The translations under genes and the position numbers were made by a program. From assembly GCF_024323335.1 (NCBI RefSeq), contig NC_066585.1:530516582-530580581 (forward strand): DNA of 64,000 nucleotides, read 5' to 3'. Numbering within the stretch: position 1 is the stretch's first letter; each line of letters starts with the position of its first letter. The notes below the pieces were generated by a model. It was not told the DNA's origin, did no database searches, and saw only the letters and a list, made by a program, of their open reading frames with translations. Source of the stretch: Lathyrus oleraceus. Its lineage: Eukaryota > Streptophyta > Magnoliopsida > Fabales > Fabaceae. Shown here piece after piece: positions 11,292-23,210 of the stretch.

Positions 11292-12925
11292 GTTCTGTCA
11301 TACGGTGAACTGACTTTGGGGTGTTTTGCTTTTTATCGCAATGTCGCGGATAGCAAGAGTCGCCACCGACTTTTCTTTTATCCAATAAGGAAAGGTGGAA
11401 AAGAACAGGAAAGACCTCAATAGATTTTGGGTTCGGGAGGTACATTATACAAAGGGAAGGTGTTAGCACCCTTTGTATCCATGGTTATCCATGGGCTCTT
11501 AATTGCTGGATCACTTATCTTTTTGTCTGAAAAAGTGTCGGTGAATTGCTTGAAAAATGTTTGAAAAGAGAATTTAACTTTGTAATGATTCTTGTATGAA
11601 TATATACAAAGTGGTTATCTCGTTTAGTTTTGAAAATTGTTTAAAAAAAATAGTTTAGAAATGTGTGAGGTGTAAAAAGTATTTTAGGTTATGATCCAGT
11701 AATTGAGAGTTATACCTTCCTAAGGTCGTTATGGGCATTTCCTATCCTTATGAGGGTAAAACTGTCCTTACTATTGAGGAGTAAGTAATTTTACCCTTTG
11801 GATGTTTAAGGGTCATCGTAGGGTCATCGATAGGTCATTGAAGGCAACAGTTGTAAGGATACCTTAGCATTCGAAGGGACGATCATCATTTAACCGTAGG
11901 CTACACCGAAGGGTCATCGAGGGACAAAATCGTATTTTCGAAGGCAACATCCGAGGGACCAGGATTTATTTTATGATGATTTAATCGAAGGGTCTTTGCT
12001 AAGTGTATCCCTACATTCGCGGGACATGACCGTTATACCGTAATATCGTAAGGCAAAAGAGAGGTCCAAGATCACATATTTAAAGGCCACATTTTAAAGT
12101 TAATTAGGTGATTATGATGAATCTCCACATTAAAATCAATACATTAAAAATGATACATTAAAAATAATACATTAAAATTAATACATTAAAATTAATTATT
12201 AAAATCAACACATTAAAATTAATTAAGCGATTTAGGGTGAGTCTCCACAAGGGTATCCCACAAATAAAGTGGAAGACCTAACGGCGGTCTTTTTTCTTGG
12301 AAACATGTAAACCTTTACACAATTCAACACACGGATTAGAGCATCGAGATAAAATATAATTGAAAGTTGCACCATAAAATAAACACAACAATCATGAACT
12401 CAAATCAAATGATGCAGAATTATAATAACATAAGATAGAACCGCCAAAAAAAAAATTGAAACAGCCACTGTCCCATTCGCCCCTGCTTCGCCTAGCGAAG
12501 GCCTAGCGAGTATTCGCTACTGGCTCGCTTAGCGATGTGCTAGCGAGCGCTGCTGGTTTTTGAATATGATATCAGTACAATCTCAACCAATTTTATGCCT
12601 TATGGATCTCATTACTGCAATTATACAATTAATCATTTAAAGTATGCATGGTATATACTAAAGTTCACATGCCAAGCTTAAGGTATTTCATAAATCTAAT
12701 CATAAAGTCATATGCAAATTAAGAATATAAAAACAATGATAGCAATGTAAACCTGTTAACAGCTGAGTTGTGACTTCGAATCGGAAAATCGGATTGAATT
12801 GGGCGGCGGTAGAACTTGGTGCCGCCGGCTTTTCCTTCAGGGTTTCCTTCTGTGAGCACTAGGGTTTGCTTGCTAGGGTTCTCCTCTCTCCTTTTTTCGT
12901 TCTCTTTTCATTACTGAAGTGCTGG

Positions 12926-12933
12926 TATTTATA
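12926..12933 (-). promoter_or_regulatory. TATA box of the Ogre LTR
   Basis: Minus-strand TATAAATA about 300 bp from the LTR start, followed downstream by GA-rich sequence and CCCTAG-type leader strings usual for plant transcript starts. It implies U3 of about 300 bp and transcription start near 12900. Confidence 0.6.
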
Positions 12934-12996
12934 ATGCCCTTTTTCATGACCTAATGGGCTCAGAACGAAGCCCGAAATTTTTTTGTTGTCTGTCAG

Positions 12997-13090
12997 CCTC
13001 GCTAGGCGAGCTGGTAGCGAACGCGTAGCGAACGTTCGCTAGGCGAGCTGGTAGCGAACGTAACGTTCGCTAGGCGAGCTGGTAGCGAAC
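12997..13090. repeat. Palindromic CGCTAGGCG repeats in U3
   Basis: GCTAGGCGAGCTGGTAGCGA occurs three times (13001, about 13039, about 13071), separated by AACGTAACGTT-like spacers. Each unit can form a hairpin because TTCGCTA and TAGCGAA are complementary. A related cluster lies at 12485-12556 in the same LTR. Confidence 0.85.
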
Positions 13091-13230
13091 AGGCCAGTTT
13101 GGGCCATTTTCTGGATTGGGCCATTCGTGAGCTGGGCCTTTGTTCCTTTAAGATCAGTGTCATAAAAATGAGTCAGAATGCCTTGAAAAATGTCTTGAAA
13201 TATTAATGGGCAAATTTTGGGGTATGACAG

Positions 13231-14682
13231 TGAGATATCGCTGTCGTTCGACAGTTGTTTAGTTCTTAACTCGTAGTAACAATGGGGGTTTTGGTTTTAG
13301 TAACGGTAGCTTGCATAAAAGTGTAAGAAAGTGCGGTAAAAGTTTTGGTTTTTCTATATGAGAAATATTGTCAAAGTTAGGGTTCGACGATCACTTTGCA
13401 TGTATATGTTCGATCAACAAAACTCATAAACTCCTTTAGATGATAAACTATTTCACAAAGTCCTCCCAATGTGTTTATCTCTAACACACATTATGGGTTT
13501 TCCCATTTTGATCCATTGTTGATCTCTCACACAATCTATCAAAATGACAACTTTTTGGTTCAACTTTATGGTGAACAAAATCATTCATTACTATCTCTAG
13601 CTAACAAACAAGATTGGATGAAAACCTAGGTAAAGAGTTGGAAAACATCTCTCGATCATAAACCAACACAAAGAGTTATCAATAAAACAAAGTTTTCACC
13701 ATATATTCATCATTAAAGAGTTTACAAATGAAGATCATCCCATTTACACACAAAGCTTATGATCATCTACATCCAACCTTGACAAAATGAAGAACTTAGC
13801 TACTCATTTTCATGGTAGCTTGGTCAACAAGTTTCGGTTGAAGGTTGATCAACATCTGAGTCGAAGAATCGAGATTGGATGGGAATCTACCTTCTTTTTG
13901 TGGAATATTGTTAAGAGATGATGAAAAATGAAGAAAATGTGTTTCTAGGTTACAAAATACGATCCCAAGAAAATGCAGAAAATATCTAAAAATGCTAAGT
14001 GTCTAAAAAGTAATCTCTCCAAAAAGTAGCCCCTGCTACTTATAGCACTGCTGTCTGAGCTGTCATGCTCGCTAGGCGAGCAGAATGGTTCGCCTAGCGA
14101 GCCCCAAAATAGGCCATCTGAGGCACCTGCGCCCAGAGGAATCTTCCAAGTCCAGATTTCATGTGTTCGCTAGGCGAAGAAACCTTCGCTAGGCGAAGCC
14201 CACGCTTCCTCCTTCGCTCCAGCGAGTTTTGGTGTTTTGTTACTGGAATTGCTCGCTGGAAGCTCGCTAGTGGCTCGCCTAGCGAGTAAGTGCTAGCTGT
14301 GGTTTTTTCCAAGTCTGGGAGAGTTCGCTACTACATTCGCCACAGCGAGTTTGCTGACTCTGCTATTGTAAAATTCTGGGGATGTTCGCTGGCAGCTCGC
14401 TGGGTGCTCGCCTAGCGAGCACTTCGCTATAACACTCGCCTAGCGAGCATGCTGATGAATGCTTCCTTTCTTGGTCCCTTTGCCATCATTCATGTGCCTT
14501 TGTTTTCTATTCTTTCATGCCTAATTTCTGCACAATAACACACAAATTAAAGGTACCAAGATCATTTAATATTGTATTGCAAATCATCAAAGCCAAAGGC
14601 GGTTTCGAACACTTTAACGACAAAAAGGAGTGAAAGATGCCCACATTTGATAGCTCAAATAAACACTTTTGGGCATCTAACA
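13231..14682 (-). repeat. Second LTR, minus orientation (about 1452 bp)
   Basis: Minus-strand start TGTTAGATGCCCAAAAGTG at 14682 and end GATATCTCA at 13231 give TG...CA ends. A TATA-like CTATAAGTA lies near 14040. Between 14065 and 14450 there are many CGCCTAGCGA/CGCTAGGCGA palindromes like those of the Ogre LTR. After 14682 the sequence GTGAACATGAATG continues exactly as in the copies at 20440 and 23210, so 14682/14683 is a real insertion edge with GTGAA as predicted target-site repeat. The other edge abuts the Ogre LTR, so either the Ogre inserted beside or inside this element. The lineage is not certain; Ty3/gypsy is likely. Confidence 0.65.
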
Positions 14683-15216
14683 GTGAACATGAATGTTTTA
14701 ATTAATTTGGAATTACTTTTGGTTTACATATTTTTGGGTAAAATAAAAAAGAGATGGAAAACTAAAACTTTTTAGGGGAAATTAAAATAAACTCTGGGTT
14801 AAAAATATAATGGATAAGGGAGGGATGAATGTTTATGTTTTTCTTTCCTTTTCTTAAAAACTTTTAATTAAAAATATTAAAAAGAGTGGGAAAATTTTTA
14901 TGGGGGGATCTAAGAAAATTTCCACAGTACAAATAATTTAGCGTCGGTTTCGACCGTCTCTAAAACTTTAATGAATAAATATTAAAAAAAAATTATTTGA
15001 GTATGCTATTGTGAGACGATAATAGGTTTTGTCTTCCTTATTTTAATTAGCTTTTGTTCGTCTAAGCAGATACTAATACTAAAGTCTTCTTAATAATTTA
15101 AAATTAAATGAATACATTTTATTTAAGTCCAAATATCCTATGTAAATTTGACGCTAATAATGTCAGATTTGAGGTTGACGCTAAAATTCTAAAGTTAAAA
15201 CTCATTATTCTTAGTG
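14683..15216. mobile_element. CACTA-like transposon end, block copy A
   Basis: The right edge reads TTCTTAGTG at 15216, the reverse of a CACTAAGAA terminus; copy B preserves CACTATAAGAAAAA. Sub-terminal strings TTTAGCGTCGG and GACGCTAA recur inside, as in CACTA (En/Spm) elements. The edge interrupts a LINE RNase H sequence. The left end of the transposon was not located, and the block is cut on the left by the LTR ending at 14682. Confidence 0.45.
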
Positions 15217-16074
15217 ACAGACTATTATGTTAAGGATACCAACTAAGGCCCTATCACTGTTTTCTTTGATCCAATTAACAATAGGAGGATTCCATATAAT
15301 CTCTTTTAACTATGTTTCATATTACAAGTCTACTTTTAGACATAAAAGCATTAAGAAGAAAAAAATGTTAAATATAGACATATATGTTGAAACAATGATT
15401 CAGCTATCAGATAAAGAAACTTAGGAGAAAATAACAGTAGAGGTTGACTTCCAGTTTAAATTATGGCCATTAGAACAATTCTCCAAAAAAGTAAAGAAGT
15501 TAAGGAAAAGATTAATTTGCACCAAATTATTTTTTCCTAGTGAATATGTTTTGGGGTTCCTACAAGATGGAAAGATTGATACATTTTCTAGTATAATCAA
15601 CGTATTTAGGAATAGGTTCCTAATAGCATCAATGGAAGCCATGTTACCATGATATCATCAACATATATTGTGTGTGAGGGTACTTTTTGGTTTGTAGGGG
15701 TGTTTATGAGGTTAATATTTTAATCCGAGACAAGCATGGAAATGCCTCTACTAAGGACATCGTTAGCTAAAAATAATAGAAAGGGTAATAGTGAATATCC
15801 TTTCCTCACTCCTTGTTTGCATTTGAAGTAATATTTTGTTGACTATTAATGGAAACCGATATATGAGTTACGTTAAGGATGCAACTAATCCATTTTCAAA
15901 AAGTGTTGTTAAACCTGAAACTATGAAGCACCATGAGCAAGAAGTCACAATTTAGAGTATGAAATGCTTTAGAGATGTCATCCTTCATTTCAATATTTCC
16001 TCAAATGTTTTCTTGTTTAAAAGGTTAACCACCTGAGAGATTAGGAGAATGTAGTTCATAATGTTCTTATCATG
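15217..16074 (-). pseudogene. L1-type LINE ORF2 fragment, copy A (RT to RNase H)
   Basis: On the minus strand several frames read as degenerate plant LINE: a junction WNPPIVNWIKEN typical of the start of the C-terminal RNase H, then upstream the RT. The palm motif (YVDD) is clear in the sister copy at about 21420 but is damaged here by a small deletion. Further upstream are the blocks KAFHTLNCDFLLMVLHSF and NNTFCKWISCILNATHIS. Many stops and shifts make it non-functional. It is split from its upstream half (18186 onward) by a solo LTR. Confidence 0.75.
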
Positions 16075-18180
16075 TGTCATACCTCAATTTTGTCCTGATA
16101 TTTTACACTTTCATCCATATCTATTTCATTTTATCATGGAATCGCATAAACATTCATAAGTCAAAAGTCAACATAAAAATCAACATTTCGTGTTAGGAAA
16201 TTTGACTAAAAATTCATGTATCATGGTTCATCATTAAAATAATCAATTAATTCATCATCATAACTTCTATTTCACATTTTCATGCATAATAATCAAAAGT
16301 TAAATAAAACTCAACATTGCACATGTTGAGAAAATGGTTTATAATTGCATATTTTTTATAAAAAATTTAGAGAATAAATTCATGATCATTTGATTTATCA
16401 TCATAATATCCATTTGAATGCTATTAATCATTTTCATGCATCATAAAACAAAAATCAATGTTTCTAGAAGACTCAAAATATCTCTCATATATTACATCAT
16501 TATTCCATGCAAATATTATTTTTTTATGCTCCCATAATATCTCTCAAATAATTGCATGGAATAATACAAGAGTTGACCCAAAATATTTCATATGTTGATA
16601 GTGCATCCCCGTCCCTTTTATTATTTTTTTATGCGTTATTTATTTTAGCTTTCGTATTTTCTTTTATTTCTTATAATTGCTCACACATTATGTATTGATA
16701 GTGTATCTCTCTCCCTTTTATCATTTCCTTTATTTATTCTATTTTCTTTAGCTTTGATCAACTCTTGTATTGATAGTATGTTCATCTTCCCTCTATTTTT
16801 ATTACTTTTATTTTTATTGCTTTAGATTATTTTATTATTTCTTTAGCTAATGCATGATTGCTAATGCAAGAAAATAAGCGGTGATTATAAATCAATCTCT
16901 TCAAAATAAAATGCTTGATCAACATCAAGTAATTTTCAAAGCATTTCGTCACTCCCTCATAAATATCAAACCGTTTTACAAATCATTTTTCACTAAGGTG
17001 AATAAACCCTTGATCGACATCGAGTTTCCTTTTTTGCTTATCTGAAACTTTGAAAATATTTTTCTCAATAAATATTTAATTGAAAAAGGATTAGAGCGGA
17101 AGTAATTTCTCCTTAATTCCCCAAATATTCATGTGATGGTCACAATTAGTCTATCGTTTGAACATTTTTCGATTGAATCAAAACACTTTTAAATAACCGA
17201 ATCAAGTTAATTCTTTCGTGGACGAAAAAATATTAGGATGAAAGTAATTTCTCCTCTTTTTCCCGAGTATTTGTGTGATGGCCGCACTTAGCCTACCGTT
17301 CAAATACTTATCGTCCATCAAAGAAACACAACTTGATTCGTCGTATAAATTTCATAAATATTTCGATTGAAAATGATTGCGGCGGAAGTAATTTCTTCTT
17401 TTTCTTGAATGTTTGTGTGATGACTGCACTTAGCCCACCGTTTGAATATTCGTTAATCACTCAAAATATTCAAACATATCAAACTTATTTTCTCGCCTCC
17501 GTGTGATCAACAACCTTTCCAAAAAGAAAATTGGTTAATCTGTTTTAGCGCGAATACAAACAAATGCTTTAAGCCTCTAATTGTAAGCACAAGCAACGTT
17601 TAACCGTTAGAGCTCGATTTAAACAGTCATTCATTAAAACACACCAACCAACACTCATTTGCTACCAACACGTAGCTTTGAGTTTTTCATCGCACCTGGA
17701 GATACGTAGGAGCGAAATTCACGTCTCGTCAAGCACTATAACAAAAAACACTAAAATGATCTATTATCTTTCCCCAAATTACGAAGCTTTGAGTTCCTTA
17801 TTATACCCGAAGATACGTAGGTGCAAGACCCGCAATCTTATCAAGCACCCTAATAAAAATCTTCTTACGACCTCTTTTATTTTCCTTTTATATATTTTAT
17901 CATTCGAATAAAATAATTAACATTAGCTAATATTCAATCGCAAATTTAACTAAAAGGTTCCAGTTGAGTACAACTGACGTGAGGGATGCTAATACCTTTC
18001 CCTTGCGTAATCGACTCCCAAACCTGAAAATGATTATTATGGCCATTTTTTAAGGTTTGCATCATTATTTTCCGTTTCCCTCTTTTGAAATAAATAAATT
18101 TTGATGACGACTTTGTTCGATATCATTTTCCGTGAGTGCGCGAGTGCTTCGCAAAAGATCATATTTTTCGAGATGTGACA
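16075..18180 (+). mobile_element. Gypsy-type solo LTR inserted in LINE, copy A (2106 bp)
   Basis: It starts TGTCATACCTCAATTTTG and ends TCGAGATGTGACA. Left flank TCATG and right flank CCATG agree in four of five bases, as a target-site repeat. The LINE reading resumes directly on the other side, so no internal region is present: a solo LTR. Near the right end lies GCTAATACC..CCCTTGCGTAATCGACTCC, shared with the other Ogre/Tat-type LTRs here. Compared with copy C (24597-27379) about 700 bp is missing around 16510-16600. Confidence 0.85.
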
Positions 18181-18185
18181 CCATG

Positions 18186-18815
18186 GACGAAACCTTTATG
18201 CTCTAGGGAGACTATTTAAGGGAGTATGTGTACCAATATGCCTGGCAAGATCTTTATAATAATTTTATGCTTGTAGTTCGCCAAATCAATTGACATGAAT
18301 TTCTAAATTCTTTTTTATCCCTGAATTTTGGGTATGAGGATCAAAGTGTTGGAGTTGTAATTGGGGAGGATCCAGTCATCTCTAGAAAACTGAAAGGTTT
18401 CCTTGTAAACATCTATCTTGATTATATTCCAATAAGTTTGAAAAAATAAAGAATCAACTCCATTAGGGCCTGATGCACTATCTTTATTTAAATTAAAATA
18501 ACATTTTGAATCTCCTCCATCATAGGCATGATTATGAGGAGATCATTTGTTTGCACATAAACCATATTTGAGATTAATTCTACCATAAAACTATAGTGCA
18601 AAACAAAATCATTATTAAACAAATGTTTGAAGTCTTCTAACTAATGTTTGGTAATATGATTGTTGTTTGTAACTAATTGATTATCCACTTTAAGAGAGTG
18701 ATTCAACTTTGTTGCATATTTTATTTTTTCCAAAAATATAGTATTTATGTACTCATCAAAATGAAAATTTACTCTTGCTTTATCTCTCCAAAAAAAATCC
18801 TCAATATTAATAGCA
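18186..18815 (-). pseudogene. L1-type LINE RT N-terminal part, copy A
   Basis: Minus-strand reading gives a LINE RT: FNLNKDSASGPNGV, FFQTYWNIIKIDVYK, LPNYNSNTLILIPKIQG, then IVSLEHKGFVHG just before the solo LTR. Upstream (toward 18815) NDFVLHYSFMVELISNMVY matches the linker before RT. Stops and shifts are frequent. Homology with copy C ends near 18809. Confidence 0.8.
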
Positions 18816-19024
18816 TGCTAAAGTTTGAATTTGAACATATCTTTCTTGTTATGTAAGAAAGTCACTATACTTTTTCTTTACTTTCTCTAATTAATATTTA
18901 GGCGAAATGCTTATTTGCGAAAGTCCTTTTGTGATTGAAGAAAATCTATAAGGATAGAATTGTAGAATTCACCATGGGGATTTTTGTTTATCTTATTTGA
19001 ATATTATATATTTAGGATTTTTTT
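18816..19024. other. AT-rich spacer
   Basis: Nothing recognisable; it separates the LINE of copy A from the copia LTR fragment. Confidence 0.4.
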
Positions 19025-19813
19025 TGTTAAAATCTTTACACATAAAACCTTTTGATTTGGGGATTGTATGATCAAAATCATGTTTAGGTTATAACTCAGC
19101 CTGTGATAAAAGCTTGATAGATTCTAGATTAATCCATGATAAAATTAATAGGTTCTTGGTTAGCCCGTGATAAAATCAATCTTAGGTTAAATCTTAGCTC
19201 GTGATAAAAGCTTTGATAAGGTTCAAGATTAGTTCGGTATTAAAATCTCATAGATTCTTGGTTAATCTGTGTAAAACCAAGGTTTAAGGTTCGTGAGTTC
19301 AACTCGTGGTAAAAACTTACAATGTTTGTTTAGAAGTTTGAAGACTAACCATTCTGTGATTCTTGTGGAAATAAGACTAAGCACTTCAATATATCATTTA
19401 TGAAGGAATACTAATTGTTTCAATCCATCTTTTGGAAGAGAATACTCAAACAACTAAATTACAGAATCTTGTTATTTCCGTTGGAAGCTAACCATTTTTC
19501 TTGTATAAGGGGGTTCATGAGTATCAAATCATAAAAACTCTCAAAGTTTATTGAATACTCTAAAGATCAATTCTTGGGGAGAGGAGTAGGTCATTTTTGT
19601 TTTGACCGAACCTCTAATTCTCGATGTTCTTTCTTTCCCTAAGCTCTTTACTTTCTGAACTTTATTTTCTACAACTTATTTTGCGCAGCTTAATACTTAA
19701 ACATTTTTAAAAAATAATTTTAAACTCTTATCAAAATCCAATTTTTTTCTTAAAACTAAATATTTTTGAACCACACAATTCACCCCTCTTACGTGGTCTT
19801 ATGTCCATCAACA
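19025..19813 (+). repeat. SIRE/Maximus-type Ty1/copia LTR, probably solo
   Basis: The right end has the string ACCACACAATTCACCCCTCTT then GTCCATCAACA, characteristic of SIRE-type LTR ends, and the body contains short repeats of the type TCGTGATAAAA..GGTTCTTGGTTA. The last 90 bp recur at 22478-22570 because a tandem duplication starts inside this LTR. The left boundary (a TG at 19025) is uncertain and no target-site repeat was found. Confidence 0.6.
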
Positions 19814-20439
19814 AATACAAATAATTTTACTAAGATCACTCAACAAATGATGCTACTATGTAATGCATATAAAGGCTGCTTAATTTCCAATGTAATTGTC
19901 TGTTTAGCTACAAAAAATGATGCTACTATGTAATGCATATAATGGCGGCTTAATTCAAGAACAAACTTAGTTATTTTCCATGCAACTTATAACTCTTTAT
20001 AATCCAACATATGAAACTTCATATCATTAACAAAGACAAACACAAACATCTAATTTGTCCTCACACTTGTATACCCAATTAACTAAACAATAATTTCTTC
20101 CTTTAAAAAAATTACCCTGCGAGTGAGATTTCAAATCAAATATTGAAGCGAAGGTGTATCTACATCGCTTAACATCTAGTGAAGGTCCCAATTACCGTTT
20201 ACGTGTGATAAATTATAACTATTTTAAGAAATAAAAACTTAAAAGAATTAAAATTGAGAAATCATGATAAATTTAAATAAAATAAGAAAAGAGAATTAAA
20301 TTTGTTAGAAGATGATTTGTGAAGTTTGCTTGTCATCGAGTAAGAGAAGAAGAGTGTTGCATTCAAACCATATAGTTTACTAGGAAATCTAGTTTTTTGG
20401 GAAACCATTGTTAAGATATTAAGGGTTTCAAGTTTGTTG

Positions 20440-20962
20440 GGTGAACATGAATGTTTTAATTAATTTGGAATTATTTTTGGATTACATATTTTTGTGTAAA
20501 ATAAAAAAGAGATGGAAAACTAAATTTTTTTAGGGGAAACTAAAATAAACTCCCAGATAAAAATATAATGGGATAAGGGAGGGATGAATGTTTATGTTTT
20601 TTTTTAATTAAAATATTAAAAAGAGTGGGAAATATTTTATTTTGGGGGATTTAAGAAATTTCCACGGTATAAATAATTTAGCGTCGGTTTCGACCATCTC
20701 TAATTTTAATGAATAAATATTTTAAAAAAATTATTTGAGTATGTTATTGTGAGACGATAATAGGTTTTGTCTTCCTTATTTTAATTAGCTTGAATTTAGT
20801 GTTCGTCTAAGCAGACGCTAATACTAAAGTCATCTTAATAATTAAAAATTAAATGAATAAATTTACTTAAGTCCACATATCCGACGTAAATTTGACGCTA
20901 ATAGTGTCAGAGTTTAGGTTGACGCTAAAATTCTAAAGTTAAAATTCATTTTTCTTATAGTG
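20440..20962. mobile_element. CACTA-like transposon end, copy B
   Basis: The right edge TTTTTCTTATAGTG is the reverse of the consensus CACTATAAGAAAAA terminus and is the best preserved of the three copies. Sub-terminal GACGCTAA repeats match copies A and C. The left limit is approximate, set where similarity to copy A starts (GTGAACATGAATG). Confidence 0.5.
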
Positions 20963-21723
20963 ACAGACTCATGTTAAGGATATCAATTAAGGAACTATCA
21001 GTGTTTCCTTTGATCCAATTAACAATAGGAGGATTCCATATAACCTCTTTAACAATGTTTCGTATTATAGGTCTAGTTTTAGACATAAAAGCTTTAAGAA
21101 GAAGAAAAAAGTTAGATATAGACATATATGTTGAAACAATGATTCAGCTATCAGAGAAAGAAACTTAGGAGAAAATGGCAATAGAGGTTGGCTTCCAGTT
21201 TAGATTATGGCCATTAGAACAATTCTCCAAAAAAGTTAAGAAGTTAAGGAAAAGATTAACATGCGCCAAATTGTTTTTTCCTAGTGAATATGTTTTGAGG
21301 TGCCTACATGATGGAAAGATTGATATGTTTTTTAGTATAATCAACATATTCGGGAATAGATTCCTAATGGCATCTATGGAAGCCATGTTACCATTGGATA
21401 ATACCATGATATCATCAACATATATTGTGTGTGAGGGTACTATTTGGTTTGTAGGGGCACTTATGAGGCTAATATTCTAATTCCAGACAAGCATGGAAAA
21501 GCCTCTACTAAGGACATCGTTAGCTAAAAATAATAGAAAGGGTAATAGTGAATATCCTTTCCTCACTCCTTGTTTGCATTTGAAGTAACATTTTGTTGAC
21601 TATTAGTGGAAACCGATATACGAGCTGCGTTGAGGATGCAACTAATCCACTTGCAAAAAGTGTTGTTAAAAGGTTAACCACCTGAGAGATTAAGAGAATA
21701 CAGTTCATAATGTTCTTATCATG
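20963..21723 (-). pseudogene. L1-type LINE ORF2 fragment, copy B
   Basis: Same segment as at 15217-16074. The RT palm motif is clearest here: minus-strand reading near 21425 gives YVDDIMVLSNGNM followed by ASIDAIRNLFPNML. The upstream part carries an internal deletion. It is bounded on the right by a truncated gypsy LTR at the same insertion point as in copies A and C. Confidence 0.78.
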
Positions 21724-22477
21724 TGTCATACCTCAATTTTGTCCTGATATTTTACACTTTCATCCACATCTATTTCATTTTATCATAGAATCGCATAAAC
21801 ATTCATAAGTCAAAAGTCAACATATAAATCAACATTTTGTGTTAGGAAATTTGACTAAATTCATGCATCATGGTTCATCATTAAAATAATCACTTAATTC
21901 ATCGTCATAACTTCTATTTCACATTTTCATGCATAATAATCAAAAGTCAAAGAAAAGTCAACATTGCACATGTTGAGAAAATTGTCTAAAATTATATTAT
22001 TATTTTTAGATTTTTTTGGAGAATAAATTCATGATCATTTGATTTATCATCATAATATCCATTTGAGTCCTATTAATCATTTTCATGCATCACAAAACAA
22101 AAATCAATGTTTCTAAAAGGCCCAAAATATCTCTCATCTATTACATCATTATTCCATGCAAATATTACATCATAATTCACTATTTAATTAATTAAGTTTC
22201 TAGAATGCAATCACATTATTCTCACATCTTTTTCATAATTTCTAAATCACCATTTTTAGAGCATATAAATAAATTCATTCTCATTCACAAATCTCACTAA
22301 TTATCACTCACAAGAACAAGCCAAAAAAAATTGCACAAATTTCTCTCCAATTTTCAAGTCATTTTTTATTTTTCTTTATTTAGGTAGGCTTTTAATGTTT
22401 ATTGTTTATTTAATTTTCTCTGTATTATTATTCTTGTTACACTTAATTAGTATCTTAATCATCACAAATTTGCATGG
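21724..22477 (+). mobile_element. 5' part of gypsy LTR, copy B, truncated
   Basis: Begins TGTCATACCTCAATTTTG directly after TCATG, as in copies A and C. It includes the TATAAATA-type promoter string near 22263 (GCATATAAATAAATTC) and then stops at the tandem-duplication junction AAACTC. Confidence 0.85.
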
Positions 22478-23210
22478 AAACTCTTATCATAATCCAATTT
22501 TTTCCTAAAACTAAACTTTTCTGAACCACACAATTCACCCCTCTTATATGTGAAGTCTTATGTCCAACAACAAATACAAATAGTTTTACTAAGATGACTT
22601 AACAAATGATGCTATTATGTAATGCATATAAAGGCTGCTTAATTTCCAATGTAATTGTATGTTTACTAGCTACAAAAAATGATGCTACTATGTAATGCAT
22701 ATAATGGCGGCTTAATTCAAGAAAAAACTTAGTTATTCTCCATGCAACTTACAACTCATTATAATTCAACATATGAAATTTCATATCTTTAACAAAGACA
22801 AACACAAACACAAACATCTAGTTTGCCCTCACACTTGTATACTCAATTAACTAAAAAATAATTTCTTCCTTTAAAAAAAAAAGTACCCTGCGAGTAAGAT
22901 TTCAAATCAAATATTGAAACGAAGGTGTATCTACATTGCTTAACATCTAGTGAAGGTCCCAAATACCGTTCACGTGTGATGAATTATAACTATTTTAAGA
23001 AATAAAAACTTAAAAGAATTAAAATTGAGAAATCATGATAAATTTAAATAAAATAAGAAAAGAGAATTAAATTTGTTAGAAGATGATTTGTGGAGTTTGC
23101 TTGTCATCGAGTAAGAGAAGAAGAGTGATGCATTCAAACCATATACTTTACTAGGAAATATAGTTTGTTGGGAAACCATTGTTAAGATTGTAAGGGTTTC
23201 AGGTTTGCTT

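Larger units (their letters stand above)
1..13229 (-). mobile_element. Ogre-like Ty3/gypsy LTR retrotransposon, 3' LTR beyond window
   Basis: All protein domains lie on the minus strand in the order 5' LTR, primer binding site, leader, ORF1, gag, protease, intron, reverse transcriptase, RNase H, integrase, 3' UTR. An extra ORF before gag, a pro/RT intron and 3' tandem repeats are the established hallmarks of Ogre elements (Tat lineage) of legumes. The 3' LTR and polypurine tract should lie left of position 1. I count two in-frame stops and about four single-base frameshifts, so this copy cannot make its proteins, yet every domain is still readable, which suggests fairly recent insertion. The five bases after the 5' LTR (GTGAG, 13230-13234) are the predicted target-site repeat. 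Confidence 0.93.
11296..13229 (-). repeat. 5' LTR of the Ogre-like element (1934 bp)
   Basis: Read on the minus strand it starts TGTCATACCCCAAAATTTGC at 13229 and ends CCGTATGACA at 11296, with the TG...CA ends and matching TGTCATAC termini expected of an LTR. A TATAAATA box lies at 12926-12933. The U5-side part (11330-11480) has the block seen in all related LTRs here (GAGTCGCCACCGAC, then TTAGCACCC in plus-strand reading). A run of ACATTAAAA units (12135-12225) and palindromic CGCTAGGCG clusters are internal repeats. Confidence 0.92.

Noticed and set aside
11296..14682. One 3.4-kb LTR for the Ogre-like element
   Set aside because: A canonical LTR start (minus-strand TGTCATACCCC) at 13229 pairs with the end at 11296, and the sequence beyond has its own TG...CA ends and TATA box.
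21175..21480. A 101-codon plus-strand ORF in copy B
   Set aside because: It is the reverse of the LINE RT remnant, which has recognisable motifs on the minus strand.
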